From contig CAMVDV010000018.1 in assembly GCA_947166305.1 (NCBI GenBank), positions 1-63,534 of the forward strand: a stretch of 63,534 nt of DNA, written 5' to 3'. The translations under genes were made by a program, and so were the position numbers. This document shows, piece after piece, positions 31,671 to 40,750 of this stretch (positions within the stretch are counted from its first letter, which is position 1; each line of letters starts with the position of its first letter). This DNA is from an uncultured Prevotellaceae bacterium (GTDB lineage Bacteria; Bacteroidota; Bacteroidia; Bacteroidales; Bacteroidaceae). Below the pieces are notes generated by a model. It ran no database searches and was not told the origin of the DNA. It was given only the letters and a program-made list of their open reading frames with translations.

Positions 31671-32273
31671 TCAGGGAATTGATGTCACCTCGTCGGCCTC
31701 TACCTGTAGGGTGGCGGCGCACACGCCTGGTATGCTGATGACGAGGCGTCGGGCGCGATGGCCATCGACGTGCAGGAAATAGCCGCGCACGCCTTGGAGC
31801 GGACCGCTCACCACCATCACTTCCTGCCCTGGCCTGAGCTGTATCTTTCCTGCTTGGGGCAGTATCTCGACGAAGCCCGGGCTTTCGGTACAGACCTTCA
31901 TGAAGTCGGCCATCTGCCTGTCTGGGACGACGATTTTCTCTGTCTTGCCGTCCATCTTGCGCACCATGTATTGGAGTTCGGGGCGCGATGCCTTGAGCAA
32001 CTGCACTTTTTCCTCGCTTGCCCGGATGAAGATGAGGTTGTGGATGGCTGGCTCGAGTGCGTTGGAGAGGCGGCGTCCCTTCTGAACGATGCGTTGCATG
32101 GGCACGAAGGCCTGCACTCCCAGGGCGTCCATCTCTGCCTTTACCTTCATCTCGCGCCTGTAGGTGACGCGCATGGCGAACCAACTGACAGCCCCCTCCC
32201 TGCTCCCCCTTTGGGGGAGTGCCTCATGTCCGCAGGTATTTCTCAATTCTTCTTCCATCTGCATCATAGGCAC
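31671..32273 (-). CDS. UpxY/NusG-family transcription antiterminator
   Basis: A protein of 200 residues from the ATG at 32273. The NusG-like N-terminal domain begins SWFAMRVTYRREMKVKAEMD and continues to VPDRQMADFM. A KOW-type motif follows (LRPGQEVMVVSGPLQGVRGYFLHV). UpxY proteins help transcription of long polysaccharide operons, but the genes downstream here are not of that kind. A palindromic element (32190-32303) covers the gene's 5' end: the first ~30 codons, including the start codon, lie within it, and the NusG fold begins only after it. If translation starts at the internal ATG of AMRVTY (about 32174), the first strand is lost. Confidence 0.72.
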   Translation of the reverse strand: MPMMQMEEELRNTCGHEALPQRGSREGAVSWFAMRVTYRREMKVKAEMDALGVQAFVPMQRIVQKGRRLSNALEPAIHNLIFIRASEEKVQLLKASRPELQYMVRKMDGKTEKIVVPDRQMADFMKVCTESPGFVEILPQAGKIQLRPGQEVMVVSGPLQGVRGYFLHVDGHRARRLVISIPGVCAATLQVEADEVTSIP

Positions 32274-32303
32274 TCCCCCAAAGGGGGGAGCGGGGAGGGG
32301 GCT
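32190..32303. repeat. Double palindromic element over the 5' end of the UpxY gene
   Basis: Arms of the AGCCCCCTCCC.GCTCCCCC type in inverted orientation enclose a ~45-bp spacer different from that of the copies at 7819 and 55333. It is 114 bp long, a multiple of three. The right arm extends to 18 bases before the tRNA-Pro 3' end. Confidence 0.85.
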
Positions 32304-32312
32304 AATTGTTTG

Positions 32313-32385
32313 TCGGAAAGAGGAGACTCGAACTCCCGACCCCCACGTCCCGAACGTGGTACGCTACCAACTGCGCTACTTTCCG
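32313..32385 (-). tRNA. tRNA-Pro (anticodon CGG)
   Basis: A 73-nt tRNA with acceptor CGGAAAG/CTTTCCG, anticodon stem CCACG/CGTGG with loop TTCGGGA (anticodon CGG), T loop TTCGAGT and discriminator A. CCA is not encoded. Confidence 0.95.
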
Positions 32386-32405
32386 AGTGGTCTTGAAACC
32401 GGGTG

Positions 32406-32413
32406 CAAAGGTA
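32406..32413 (-). promoter_or_regulatory. Promoter element (TACCTTTG) of tRNA-Pro
   Basis: TACCTTTG on the minus strand lies about 20 bases upstream of the tRNA 5' end. Confidence 0.65.
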
Positions 32414-32528
32414 CGAAAAAAAAGGAAAAGGGAAAAGTGATTAGTGAAAAATTAAAGCAAAATGCAGGAAAAAGTACGATTTTCTTCATTTTTTTGCTCA
32501 TTTCCTTGCACGGTTCGGAAAAATGACC

Positions 32529-32536
32529 TACCTTTG
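32529..32536 (+). promoter_or_regulatory. Promoter element (TACCTTTG) of tRNA-Phe
   Basis: TACCTTTG lies about 60 bases upstream of the tRNA-Phe gene. Confidence 0.6.
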
Positions 32537-32597
32537 CACTCGCAAAACGAAAGGGGGTTCGGCCTCGGCTCTCAGTTCCCGGTTTCAGATTGCAAAC

Positions 32598-32670
32598 GGT
32601 GTCATAGCTCAGTTGGTAGAGCAAAGGACTGAAAATCCTTGTGTCCCCGGTTCGATTCCTGGTGACACCA
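32598..32670 (+). tRNA. tRNA-Phe (anticodon GAA)
   Basis: A 73-nt tRNA with acceptor GGTGTCA/TGACACC, D arm with AGCTCAGTTGGTAGAGC, anticodon stem AAGGA/TCCTT with loop CTGAAAA (anticodon GAA), T loop TTCGATT and discriminator A. Confidence 0.96.
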
Positions 32671-32680
32671 CAGAGTATGA

Positions 32681-32712
32681 AAAGCGTCGGACGGCAAGTC
32701 CGGCGCTTTTTT
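32681..32712 (+). terminator. Terminator of tRNA-Phe
   Basis: AAAGCGTCGGAC and GTCCGGCGCTTT form a 12-bp stem (one G-T) followed by a six-T run. Confidence 0.88.
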
Positions 32713-32735
32713 CTTTTCGTAACGACGTTTTGCTT

Positions 32736-32838
32736 GTAGTGACGCGCCGTGGCGTGTCTGCCATCCTCGGCTCGTCCTCGTCCTCTTTACCTTCGCCGCG
32801 AACACGGACGCGCCACGGCGCGTCCCTATACGGCGGCT
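32736..32838. repeat. Pair of inverted REP-like palindromes
   Basis: GTAGTGACGCGCCGTGGCGT (32736) and the inverted GGACGCGCCACGGCGCGTCC (32816) bound ~55 bp of unique DNA, the same arrangement as the 17.7-18.1 kb units. Confidence 0.8.
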
Positions 32839-32938
32839 GGCGGCTTGCGACGTACAACTGTGCGTGCTTGCTGACGCGCTACGCCGTGTCCCTCGCCCCT
32901 CTGTTCTTCGTTGTCCAAAACCCTGCAGGGTTCTGTTT

Positions 32939-33004
32939 GCATGGTCATGACCGTGCAATTGCAACATCATGACCATGCAATTGCAGCATCATGACCCTGC
33001 AATG
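32939..33004. repeat. 22-bp tandem array, three units (GCA.CATCATGACC type)
   Basis: The same family and flanks as 5227-5292 and 56162-56227 (ACCCTGCAGGGTTCTG upstream, GGCAGGCGG downstream). It lies between the tRNA-Phe region and the promoter of the 1719-residue protein gene. No gene is visible from 32713 to 33289. Confidence 0.9.
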
Positions 33005-33187
33005 AACATGGCAGGCGGCGTGGTGTAAGAGGCTGTGCGATGCCACCGCTCACCCTTTTCGTGCTTTCTGACAGCGGCAGGGGGCTTTTTCCCGAAGGAA
33101 GTGCCGAAAAATGCAAGAGAAAACGCTAAAATTGTTAAAATTGTGCAATTAAAGTCCGAAAAACTTTCTTTGTATTAAAAATAATTG

Positions 33188-33195
33188 TACTTTTG
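33188..33195 (+). promoter_or_regulatory. Promoter element (TACTTTTG) of the 1719-residue protein gene
   Basis: TACTTTTG fits TAnnTTTG and lies about 95 bases upstream of the ATG at 33290. The leader is A/T-rich. Confidence 0.55.
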
Positions 33196-33289
33196 TGACG
33201 AAAACTTTTTGTTTCAACGTACTATTTTCACAACAGACTAACTATATACATTATTTATATATTATTACTAACCTTAAATTAAAAAGCAA

Positions 33290-36200
33290 ATGAGAAAGAT
33301 TACTTCTCTCGCCCTCCTCGGCCTGATGTGCCTCTCAGGGCCCGCCGCTTTTGCCGACGACCACGGCTATGTGAACGGTATCTGCACGATGCACGACGCT
33401 TGCGACGAGCACTTCGAGCGCCCATTGCAGGACGCGGACGGCTTCTACATGCTCTACAACGTGGGCAACGTAGAATGGATTTCCCAACAAGTGGAAAACG
33501 GTATCATCGACCTCGACTGTAAGTTGATGAACGACATCGACTTCGAGAACGTCGAAAACCTGCACCGTCCCATCGGACCCACCGACGGACGCAAGTACAA
33601 CGCCACGTTCGACGGGCAGGGACACCGCATCAAGAACATGATCATCAACCGCCCCAACGAGGAGCGTCAAGGCTTCTTCGGCAATCTTCGCGGCAATCCC
33701 AACAGCCGAGGCGAGGGAACGGTCATCAAAAACCTCATCATCGACAAGAGCTGCTCCATTACGGGTGCCCTCCGCACGGGCGGCATTACCGGCACAGGTC
33801 AGAACCGCGACAAGGAAATCGTCATCATGAACTGTGTGAACGAAGCTTCTGTCACCACCACGACCAAGAACGCTGGCGGCATCACCGGCGGCAGTACGAG
33901 CAATCATCCCATTTGGAAGATCTCGAACTGCGTCAACACCGGCACCATCACCGCACTGGGTAACTCAAACGGCGAGTTCGAGTCGGCCGGCATCTCCGGA
34001 TGGTTGGGCGACAATGGCTCCACCATCGTGAAGAATTGCATCAACATTGGCCATGTAGAAGGCATCGACGGCAACGGCCGAGGCGTGGTGCGCATGAGCA
34101 GAGACTGCTGCGTGAACTGCTACGACCTCAGCGGCAACGAGCTGAACTACCAGTACATCGACCACGAATTCACCGCCGAGGACATCACCAGCGGCAAGCT
34201 CGCCTACATGATCAACTCGCTGGCTGGCGAACTGGTCTACTGGCAGACCATCGGCGAGGACGAGTATCCCATGCCCTTCAGCACAAGCAAGCAGGTCTAT
34301 CTCCAAGGCGAACTCCTCTGCGACGGCACGCCCATCGAGGGAGGAACCTACACGAATGACCCCGTAGAGCCTGTCCGTCCGCCCCATGAGTTTGAGGATG
34401 GCGACTGGCACTGCATTAATTGCGGCGCCATCAGCGACAGCTTCTGCGAGAAGGACGCCGATGGATTCTATCAACTCAACAACGAACTGGACGTATGCTG
34501 GTTCGCCGAGTTCGTCAAGGCAGGCAACGTGGAGGTGAATGCCAAGCTGAACAGCGACCTCGACTTCACAGACTATTCTAACGATTCCGACCATTGCTTC
34601 AGCGGTATCGGCGACCGTGACCACGGCTTCAAGGGCATCTTCGACGGCGGCTTCCACACCGTCAGCAACATGGATATGAGCTGGCGCGAGGGCGAAGAAT
34701 GGGTAGGCTTCATCAATTTCCTCAATGGCGGCGCAACAGTCCGCAATCTTCGCGGTGATGCCACCTGCATCATCAATGCCACGGGCAACGCAGGCTTCAT
34801 CGGTGGCTCCACAGCCCCCGGCGACATCCACCTGGAGAACATCGGCTTCGAGGGCGACGTCACTTGCTCGAGAGCCGGAGCAGGCGGTGTCCTTGGCTGT
34901 AACACAGGCTCTCAGGCTCACATCTACATGACTAATTGCTACTCCACAGGCTTCATTTCCGGCCTGAGCGTTGCCGAGAACGGCGCTCTGAGCGCATGGC
35001 TCGGCTCCAGCGGTGCAGTCCTCGTCAACTGCTGGTCAAGCGCTACGGTGAGCGGCGCGCAGAACGACGAAAAGTACCTCGCACGTTTCGACAACGCATC
35101 CTTCACCAATTGCTACAGCGTGAACGGCACTCCCATCGGAGCGACGGTCATCGACGTCGAAGAGGTCTTCAATGGCGCGCTTTGCTACAAGCTCAATGGC
35201 AACCAGGAGAACATCGTTTGGTATCAAGACCTTGACGACAGCGAGTCGATACCTTCCTTCATCCCCGGCGGAAAGCAGGTCTATGCAGTAGGACAGCAAC
35301 GCTGCGACGGTATGTTCCTTGGCGATGTCACCTATTCCAACACAGAGGGAACGGCTAAGCCCGAGCATCAGTTCGTCGATGGCTTCTGCAAGATATGCCA
35401 TCAGCAAGACCCCGACTTCCCCTTCCTCGCAGTCTTCCCCAACGCAGACCACGACATTACGACAGGATACACTACACATAATGGTGGCGACGGCAGCAAT
35501 CTCAGCTTTGAGAGCAGCGTCGTAGAGCATTGGAACTCGTCGTGGTTCGAAAGCTTCCAGACCATTAAGGGCCTCGAGCCAGGCGTCTATCGCCTCCGCG
35601 TGCAGGGCTTGAGCCGTGTGGCACAGTGGGGTAACGCAGAACACAACGCCTATGAGACAGGCGAGCTGAGCGATGCCTACGCACCCCTGTACCATAGCAG
35701 CCAATACTTTGCAGAAGTCGGCGGCAAGAAAGTGGCCAATCGCTTCAAAGACATCACCGAGGACGCACAAGATGTGCGCGTCAACGAGACGGAGAACTAT
35801 AGTGAATACACAGAAAAGTGGGTTCCGAACTCTCGCACGGCCTGCAACAAGTACTTTGCCCGCGGTCTCTATTGGAACGAACCCCTCTACTTTGCCGTCG
35901 AGAGTGCAGAGGACAGCGTCAATGTGGGCGTTGAGAACAGCCTCTACCTCTATGGCAACTGGACGGTATGGGACAGCTGGCGCCTCGACAAGGTAAGCGA
36001 CAGTCTCGGCGAAGGCAACATCGAACTCATCCGCAACCAGCAGGTTGCTGCCATCCAGGAAGAGCTTGCCACCCTGGAGCCTCAGGATTCCCTCATGCAG
36101 GCCTACAACGATGCCAAGGATGCCATCGTGAATGCTTCTACCCTCGAAGAGATAATGAACGCAGCCGACGTGCTTGCCCGCACACCAAACCTCATCCGTC

Positions 36201-38449
36201 GCAGCCACTTGGCCTACGAAAACTACAAGGCAGCCATTGAGGCCCTGAAGGAAGAGCGTGCCGGTCGCGACGATCTCAACGGCGCTGCCACCGATCTCCT
36301 CGACAAGTATCTCGAAGAGGACGAGGAGGCAAGCGACGAACTGCCCAACGGTACGTACCTCAACATTCTCGATTCCCGCACACTCAGCGAGGAAGAACTG
36401 GCGGCAGAAACAGAGTTCGCCAAGAGTCTCCTTGAGAATGCCATCATGACGAGCATCAGCGAAGGTTCCGACGTGAGCAACATCATCAAGAACGCTGCTT
36501 TCACCGAGGACGGAAACTTCAAGGATTGGGAGACAAACATCACCTTCCGGAGCAGTGCAGGCAGCAACTTCAGCTCCAACACTGGTTTCCGCGACATCTA
36601 TCCCGTGGCAGGTACGTGGAACACGGCCTTCACCGTCTCGCAATACATTGTGGCTGACATCCCCGACGGCATTTATGAACTGGAGGCACCTGCCTTCTAT
36701 CGTCCAGGCGGAAACGGCCAAGGCGACACATGGGGCAATGACTATGTGCCTGCAGACCTCTTCGTGAACGACTTCTACACGCCCATCATGAACATCTACG
36801 CCGGCCGTGTGCTCTTCGAAGACGCCATCAATGGCGTGAACTGCCGCTACGATGCTACGGGTGACCCCAGTGCTCCCCACAACGGAGAGGCAACGTCGGC
36901 ACAGGACTTCATGACGGACGACGGCTATGTGCCCGAACAGCGTGAGGCTGTGAGCTTCGCCTTTGCCGGCGGACGCTATATAAATAAGGTATATGGCATT
37001 GTGGAAGGCGGCGAGCTTCGCCTTGGCATCCGCAACACAGGCAAGCCCTGGTATGAGAGCGGAATGACGATGTGGGGCAAGTTCAAGCTGACCTATCGTG
37101 GCGAGAGCCAGGAGGCTATCGACGCCATGATGGAGAATTACCAGAAACGCCTTGACGCTCTCCGCTATGCACACGATGAGCAGTTCGTCATGTTCTACAG
37201 CATGAGCCACCTCGACAGCATCGAAGTTTACATGCAGGAAGTGGAGCAGGCAGAGGATAAGTTCGCCGCTCTCAAGAAGGTGAACGCCGAGTTCAACACC
37301 ATCCTCGACAGTTACGACGCCTATGCTGAGCTGAACACGCTCATGGACTATTGCAATAAGAAGGGCGAGGAGTACCTCGACAGCATTCCCGAACTGAGCG
37401 AGGCCTTCTATGAAGTGGGCAGCGAGATCGAAGCGCACTACATCGACGGCGACCTGACCGACGAAGAGGCCCGCAACTACCGTGAGCAAGTGCTCAACAA
37501 TCCTGAGCTTGGCGGCGGATACTACGTCCAGGGCGACCTCCTCGACGCTGAGGGGAACCAGCTGAGCTACAGCGTTCGCAACAAGAACTACCCGATGACG
37601 CTCCAGGACGACGGGACGTATGTGGCAACGGTCAAGGTGCAGAACCGCGCCAACCTCGCCAGTGCCGACGCCCGTGCCGGTCTCTTCATCAGCCGCATGG
37701 ACGAGGTTTACAAGGCAAGCCAGGGCAGACGTCGCTTCGTGACACCGGCTCAGACCACCTTCACCCTCGAGAAGAATGCAGGCAACGACTTGCAGATGGT
37801 GGGCGGCGAGTTCAAGGTGACCTTCAACCCTGCTAATGGCGAGACGAAGGTGGAGGCCATCGACTACAAATGGCACGACAATGTTTACGTCGTAGGCTCC
37901 ATCATCAACGTCAACGGACAGCAGCATCGCTGGAAGAACGACGAGATGGCACCGCTGGCCCACAAGGGAGACGGTCTCTATCAGGGCGTCGTCACCTTCT
38001 ACCGCGACAGCCTGGAGAGCTATTACCCCAACTTTACCATCTTCTCTTGCCGCTCCAACACCGGCAGCATCGAGCACTCCACCTCAACACGCGGTGGATG
38101 GAACGAAGGTCGCTACGGCAGCGAGGAGAACAAGCTCGTGCTTGAGAACGGCGTGACCACGGGCGACCTCATCCGAGGCGAAGACCGTAAGTGGTACATG
38201 AACTGGGGCGAGAGCACCGAGGCCACTCAGAAGTATCTCATCACCTTCGACATGAACCACAGCACCGTCTGCGTCCGTCTGCTCATCGGTGATGTCAACG
38301 GCGACGAAAGCATCGACATTGCCGATGCCGTCAGCGTGCTCAACATCATGGCAGAAGGCGTCTTCGACAAGAAAGCCGACGTCAACAACGACGGAAAGGT
38401 GGACATTGCCGACTTCGTCAGCGTGCTCAACATCATGGCAGAGCAGTAG
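33290..38449 (+). CDS. Very large secreted protein with GLUG-like repeats and C-terminal dockerin-like pair
   Basis: A 1719-residue secreted protein with a signal peptide (MRKITSLALLGLMCLSGPAAFA). Residues ~25-380 and ~385-700 are two related beta-helical regions, each starting with a His/Cys-rich segment and DADGFY.L.N..., with glycine-rich repeats (GGITGGSTS; GGVLGCNTGS) of GLUG type. The middle (~720-1000) has a lectin-like sandwich and coiled-coil stretches, and a second sandwich follows (~1110-1350). The end holds two 12-residue calcium loops (DVNGDESIDIAD and DVNNDGKVDIAD) each followed by SVLNIMAE, the pattern of a type I dockerin. Function unknown; it is probably a surface or carbohydrate-associated scaffold. 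Confidence 0.75.
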   Translation: MRKITSLALLGLMCLSGPAAFADDHGYVNGICTMHDACDEHFERPLQDADGFYMLYNVGNVEWISQQVENGIIDLDCKLMNDIDFENVENLHRPIGPTDGRKYNATFDGQGHRIKNMIINRPNEERQGFFGNLRGNPNSRGEGTVIKNLIIDKSCSITGALRTGGITGTGQNRDKEIVIMNCVNEASVTTTTKNAGGITGGSTSNHPIWKISNCVNTGTITALGNSNGEFESAGISGWLGDNGSTIVKNCINIGHVEGIDGNGRGVVRMSRDCCVNCYDLSGNELNYQYIDHEFTAEDITSGKLAYMINSLAGELVYWQTIGEDEYPMPFSTSKQVYLQGELLCDGTPIEGGTYTNDPVEPVRPPHEFEDGDWHCINCGAISDSFCEKDADGFYQLNNELDVCWFAEFVKAGNVEVNAKLNSDLDFTDYSNDSDHCFSGIGDRDHGFKGIFDGGFHTVSNMDMSWREGEEWVGFINFLNGGATVRNLRGDATCIINATGNAGFIGGSTAPGDIHLENIGFEGDVTCSRAGAGGVLGCNTGSQAHIYMTNCYSTGFISGLSVAENGALSAWLGSSGAVLVNCWSSATVSGAQNDEKYLARFDNASFTNCYSVNGTPIGATVIDVEEVFNGALCYKLNGNQENIVWYQDLDDSESIPSFIPGGKQVYAVGQQRCDGMFLGDVTYSNTEGTAKPEHQFVDGFCKICHQQDPDFPFLAVFPNADHDITTGYTTHNGGDGSNLSFESSVVEHWNSSWFESFQTIKGLEPGVYRLRVQGLSRVAQWGNAEHNAYETGELSDAYAPLYHSSQYFAEVGGKKVANRFKDITEDAQDVRVNETENYSEYTEKWVPNSRTACNKYFARGLYWNEPLYFAVESAEDSVNVGVENSLYLYGNWTVWDSWRLDKVSDSLGEGNIELIRNQQVAAIQEELATLEPQDSLMQAYNDAKDAIVNASTLEEIMNAADVLARTPNLIRRSHLAYENYKAAIEALKEERAGRDDLNGAATDLLDKYLEEDEEASDELPNGTYLNILDSRTLSEEELAAETEFAKSLLENAIMTSISEGSDVSNIIKNAAFTEDGNFKDWETNITFRSSAGSNFSSNTGFRDIYPVAGTWNTAFTVSQYIVADIPDGIYELEAPAFYRPGGNGQGDTWGNDYVPADLFVNDFYTPIMNIYAGRVLFEDAINGVNCRYDATGDPSAPHNGEATSAQDFMTDDGYVPEQREAVSFAFAGGRYINKVYGIVEGGELRLGIRNTGKPWYESGMTMWGKFKLTYRGESQEAIDAMMENYQKRLDALRYAHDEQFVMFYSMSHLDSIEVYMQEVEQAEDKFAALKKVNAEFNTILDSYDAYAELNTLMDYCNKKGEEYLDSIPELSEAFYEVGSEIEAHYIDGDLTDEEARNYREQVLNNPELGGGYYVQGDLLDAEGNQLSYSVRNKNYPMTLQDDGTYVATVKVQNRANLASADARAGLFISRMDEVYKASQGRRRFVTPAQTTFTLEKNAGNDLQMVGGEFKVTFNPANGETKVEAIDYKWHDNVYVVGSIINVNGQQHRWKNDEMAPLAHKGDGLYQGVVTFYRDSLESYYPNFTIFSCRSNTGSIEHSTSTRGGWNEGRYGSEENKLVLENGVTTGDLIRGEDRKWYMNWGESTEATQKYLITFDMNHSTVCVRLLIGDVNGDESIDIADAVSVLNIMAEGVFDKKADVNNDGKVDIADFVSVLNIMAEQ

Positions 38450-38564
38450 AAACCAGTCGGTTCGCGCCGTGGTGCGTCCGTCCGAAGTGTAGGGACGCGC
38501 CGTGGCGCGTCCGCCAAAAGATGTCAGGACGCAGCCGTTGCTCGTCCGACATCTATAGGAAGAA

Positions 38565-38602
38565 AGCCCCCTGCGCAGGCATCCTGCCCGCAGGGGGCTT
38601 TT
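38565..38602 (+). terminator. Terminator-like hairpin after the 1719-residue protein gene
   Basis: AGCCCCCTGCG (38565-38575) and CGCAGGGGGCT (38589-38599) form an 11-bp stem followed by TTTT. It is about 115 bases past the stop codon. Confidence 0.7.
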
Positions 38603-38768
38603 GTGTGTGCGTTCGGCGGACGCGCCACGGCGCGTCCCTACGTTTGGCGAGTTGTTTGGGCGGACGCGCTGTGGTGAATAGAGGGCTTTGGTGTTTTGGC
38701 TCGGCGGACGCGCCACGGCGCGTCCCTACAGGGGAGGGGACAATTCTCTGCGTGCTGTTAGGTTTGAC

Positions 38769-38834
38769 CCATGCGCATGGGTCGATGGTTCCATGCGCAT
38801 GGGTCGATGGTTCCATGCGCATGGGTCAAACAAC
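38769..38834. repeat. 22-bp tandem array, three units (CCATGCGCATGGGTCGATGG type)
   Basis: The first two units are identical and the third is identical over its first 15 bases. Each contains the palindrome CCATGCGCATGG. The array lies 130 bases upstream of the promoter of the phosphoethanolamine transferase gene. Confidence 0.92.
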
Positions 38835-38967
38835 TTTCAAGCTTCAATTCCCGACTTCCTGCTTCTTCCCGTCTGTTTATGCTGACGCGTCACGGCGCGT
38901 CCCTACTTTTTGTTCCCCGCACCCCTCTTTTTTCATTTTTTCATTTTTCATTTTTAATTTTTCTTCG

Positions 38968-38975
38968 TACCTTTG
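38968..38975 (+). promoter_or_regulatory. Promoter element (TACCTTTG) of the phosphoethanolamine transferase gene
   Basis: TACCTTTG lies 23 bases upstream of the ATG at 38999. It rules out starts further upstream in the open frame. Confidence 0.65.
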
Positions 38976-38998
38976 CACGCGTCCAACCGACCATCGTC

Positions 38999-40711
38999 AT
39001 GAAATCACTCATCGACTATATTCTTCTCCCGATACGCCGGCAGAGGGCACTCTTCGTGTTCTTGCTGCTCATGTCGTGCCTCGTGATTCCCGCCATGTGC
39101 TACCTCACGGGTGCCTTCCCCAAGCCTTTCGTCTGGGCACCGCCCGTCTTCGACTGCTACTTGCTGACGCTTCTTGCCCATCTTCTGCGGCGCTTGCGGC
39201 TCTCATGGCTCGTCTGGGTGGCCGGCATCCTGCTGCTCGGCGGCGAAGTGTTCAGCCTGCTGTGCTACGAGTCGCCCTATTCGATGACGGTGCTGCAGCT
39301 TGTCCTCGAGACAAATGCCCGCGAAGCATCGGAATTCCTCCAGGGTCGCGGCGTGATGTCACAGCTGTTCTTGGCCACGGCCATCACGCTTGGCGCGGCA
39401 GCCCTGGCGGCAAAGATGCCCTCCCCAAGAGGTGGAGTAGGGAAGGGGCTTCCCCTCTTTCTCCTCATCCTCCTTTCCGCCGGCTGCCAGGGCTATTCCT
39501 ACTACCGGCTTTGGCAGGCTTATACGGCAGAGGTGACGACGACCATCGCCGAGAACAAATATATGCCTCTGCGCAACAGCCCCTTCATTCGTTTCCTCTA
39601 CGGGCACGCTCTCAACGTGGTCAGCACTAAGGAACTGGGAAAACTCGTGCAGACGGTGGAGCGGACGGAAGTCGATAGCTGCTCGTACCGCAGTCCACTC
39701 ATCCTGCTGCTCATCGGCGAGTCGTACAACAAGCACCATTCTCCGCTCTACAATCCTGCCGCCCGACGGACCACGCCGCACCTCTGCCAGCTCCGCGAAC
39801 AAGGCAATCTCGTGGTCTTCGACAATGCCATCGCGCCGTATAACGTGACGAGCAAGACGTTCCGGCACATGTTTTCGACCTACTATCCAGGCTGCGGACG
39901 CGAATGGGTGGACTGTACGCTCTTCCCCGCCGTGTTCCGCAAGGCAGGCTACCGCGTCTGGTTCATCACCAACCAGTTTGCCGGCGAGGAGAACAACAAG
40001 GACCATCACGACCATGCGGGCGGCACTATCTTCAATCAGAAACGCCTGAGGGAACTGCAGTTCACGCACATGAACACCGAAGCCTCGCGCTTTGACATGG
40101 ACTTGCTCCGCCAACTTCCCCCGGCCGACACGCTTGCCGCACAGCCATCGCTGCTCATCTTCCACATGATAGGGCAGCATGAGGACTATCGCGAACGCTA
40201 TCCCGAAGCCTTCAGCCACTTCACGGCCGACAGCATCGACAATCGTTTCACCGACCGCGACGGGCGGCAAATCGTGGCGGAATACGACAATGCCACGCTC
40301 TACAACGACGCCGTCGTGGGAAAACTGCTGGAGATGTATGCCTCGGAAGACGTCGTGGGCATCTATCTTTCCGACCATGGCGAGGAAATATACGATTGGC
40401 GCAACTCATGCTACCGCACCAATAGCGACCAGATGACGCGCGAAATTGCCCGATACCAATACGAGATACCGCTGTTGTTCTACGTCTCGGACACGTTCAA
40501 GGTGCGTCATCCCGACCTCGTCGAAGAGATTCAGGCAGCCCGTCACAAGCCTTTTATCGCCACTTTGCTGCCCTTCGCGCTCTTCCACCTCGCAGGCATC
40601 GGGCAGGCGGACTGCAAGCCGTCGCTCGATTTGCTGTCGCCCGATTACGATGAAAGCCGTCCGCGCATCATCCGAGAGGACGTGGACTATGACGAATTGA
40701 TGAAGGAATGA
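38999..40711 (+). CDS. Phosphoethanolamine transferase (EptA/sulfatase family)
   Basis: A 570-residue inner-membrane enzyme. About five N-terminal helices (residues ~15-170) are followed by a periplasmic alkaline-phosphatase-fold domain. LLLIGESYNKHHSPLYNP with the threonine pair in RRTTPHL gives the metal site and nucleophile, and YLSDHGEEIYDW gives the C-terminal metal ligands. It probably adds phosphoethanolamine to lipid A, which alters charge and peptide resistance. A short palindrome at 39418-39450 adds PSPRGGVGKG between two helices. Confidence 0.82.
   Translation: MKSLIDYILLPIRRQRALFVFLLLMSCLVIPAMCYLTGAFPKPFVWAPPVFDCYLLTLLAHLLRRLRLSWLVWVAGILLLGGEVFSLLCYESPYSMTVLQLVLETNAREASEFLQGRGVMSQLFLATAITLGAAALAAKMPSPRGGVGKGLPLFLLILLSAGCQGYSYYRLWQAYTAEVTTTIAENKYMPLRNSPFIRFLYGHALNVVSTKELGKLVQTVERTEVDSCSYRSPLILLLIGESYNKHHSPLYNPAARRTTPHLCQLREQGNLVVFDNAIAPYNVTSKTFRHMFSTYYPGCGREWVDCTLFPAVFRKAGYRVWFITNQFAGEENNKDHHDHAGGTIFNQKRLRELQFTHMNTEASRFDMDLLRQLPPADTLAAQPSLLIFHMIGQHEDYRERYPEAFSHFTADSIDNRFTDRDGRQIVAEYDNATLYNDAVVGKLLEMYASEDVVGIYLSDHGEEIYDWRNSCYRTNSDQMTREIARYQYEIPLLFYVSDTFKVRHPDLVEEIQAARHKPFIATLLPFALFHLAGIGQADCKPSLDLLSPDYDESRPRIIREDVDYDELMKE
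39418..39450. repeat. Worn palindrome inside the phosphoethanolamine transferase gene
   Basis: GCCCTCCCCAAGAGGTGGAG and the following AGGGAAGGGGC resemble one arm of the G/C-rich palindromes. It encodes PSPRGGVGKG in a loop between predicted helices four and five. Confidence 0.55.
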
Positions 40712-40750
40712 AAGAATGAAGGAATGAAGGAATGAAAGAATGAAGCAGGG
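40706..40750. repeat. 8-bp tandem tract (GAATGAAG) at a gene end
   Basis: Five units of GAATGAA(A/G) begin at the stop codon of the phosphoethanolamine transferase gene and continue about 35 bases. The last codons DELMKE already belong to the tract. Confidence 0.8.

Larger units (their letters stand above)
38459..38906. repeat. Cluster of REP-like palindromes
   Basis: Copies lie at 38459-38480 (worn), 38489-38512, 38618-38641, 38706-38729 and 38882-38906, in both orientations, around a hairpin and a 22-bp array. The 550-bp gap between the dockerin-like gene and the next gene has no supported coding sequence. Confidence 0.85.

Noticed and set aside
35036..38077. 1013-codon open frame antisense to the dockerin-like protein gene
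   Set aside because: It is a shadow of strong codon bias in the plus-strand gene. Its translation is hydrophobic V/A/E/L-rich without domains, and the sense frame has a signal peptide and clear domains.
38769..38834. 22-bp arrays as CRISPR
   Set aside because: Units are contiguous with no spacers, are shorter than CRISPR repeats, and no cas genes are present.
38521..39630. 369-codon plus-strand frame across the REP cluster
   Set aside because: It runs through REP copies and then overlaps the phosphoethanolamine transferase gene in another frame; no domain is visible.
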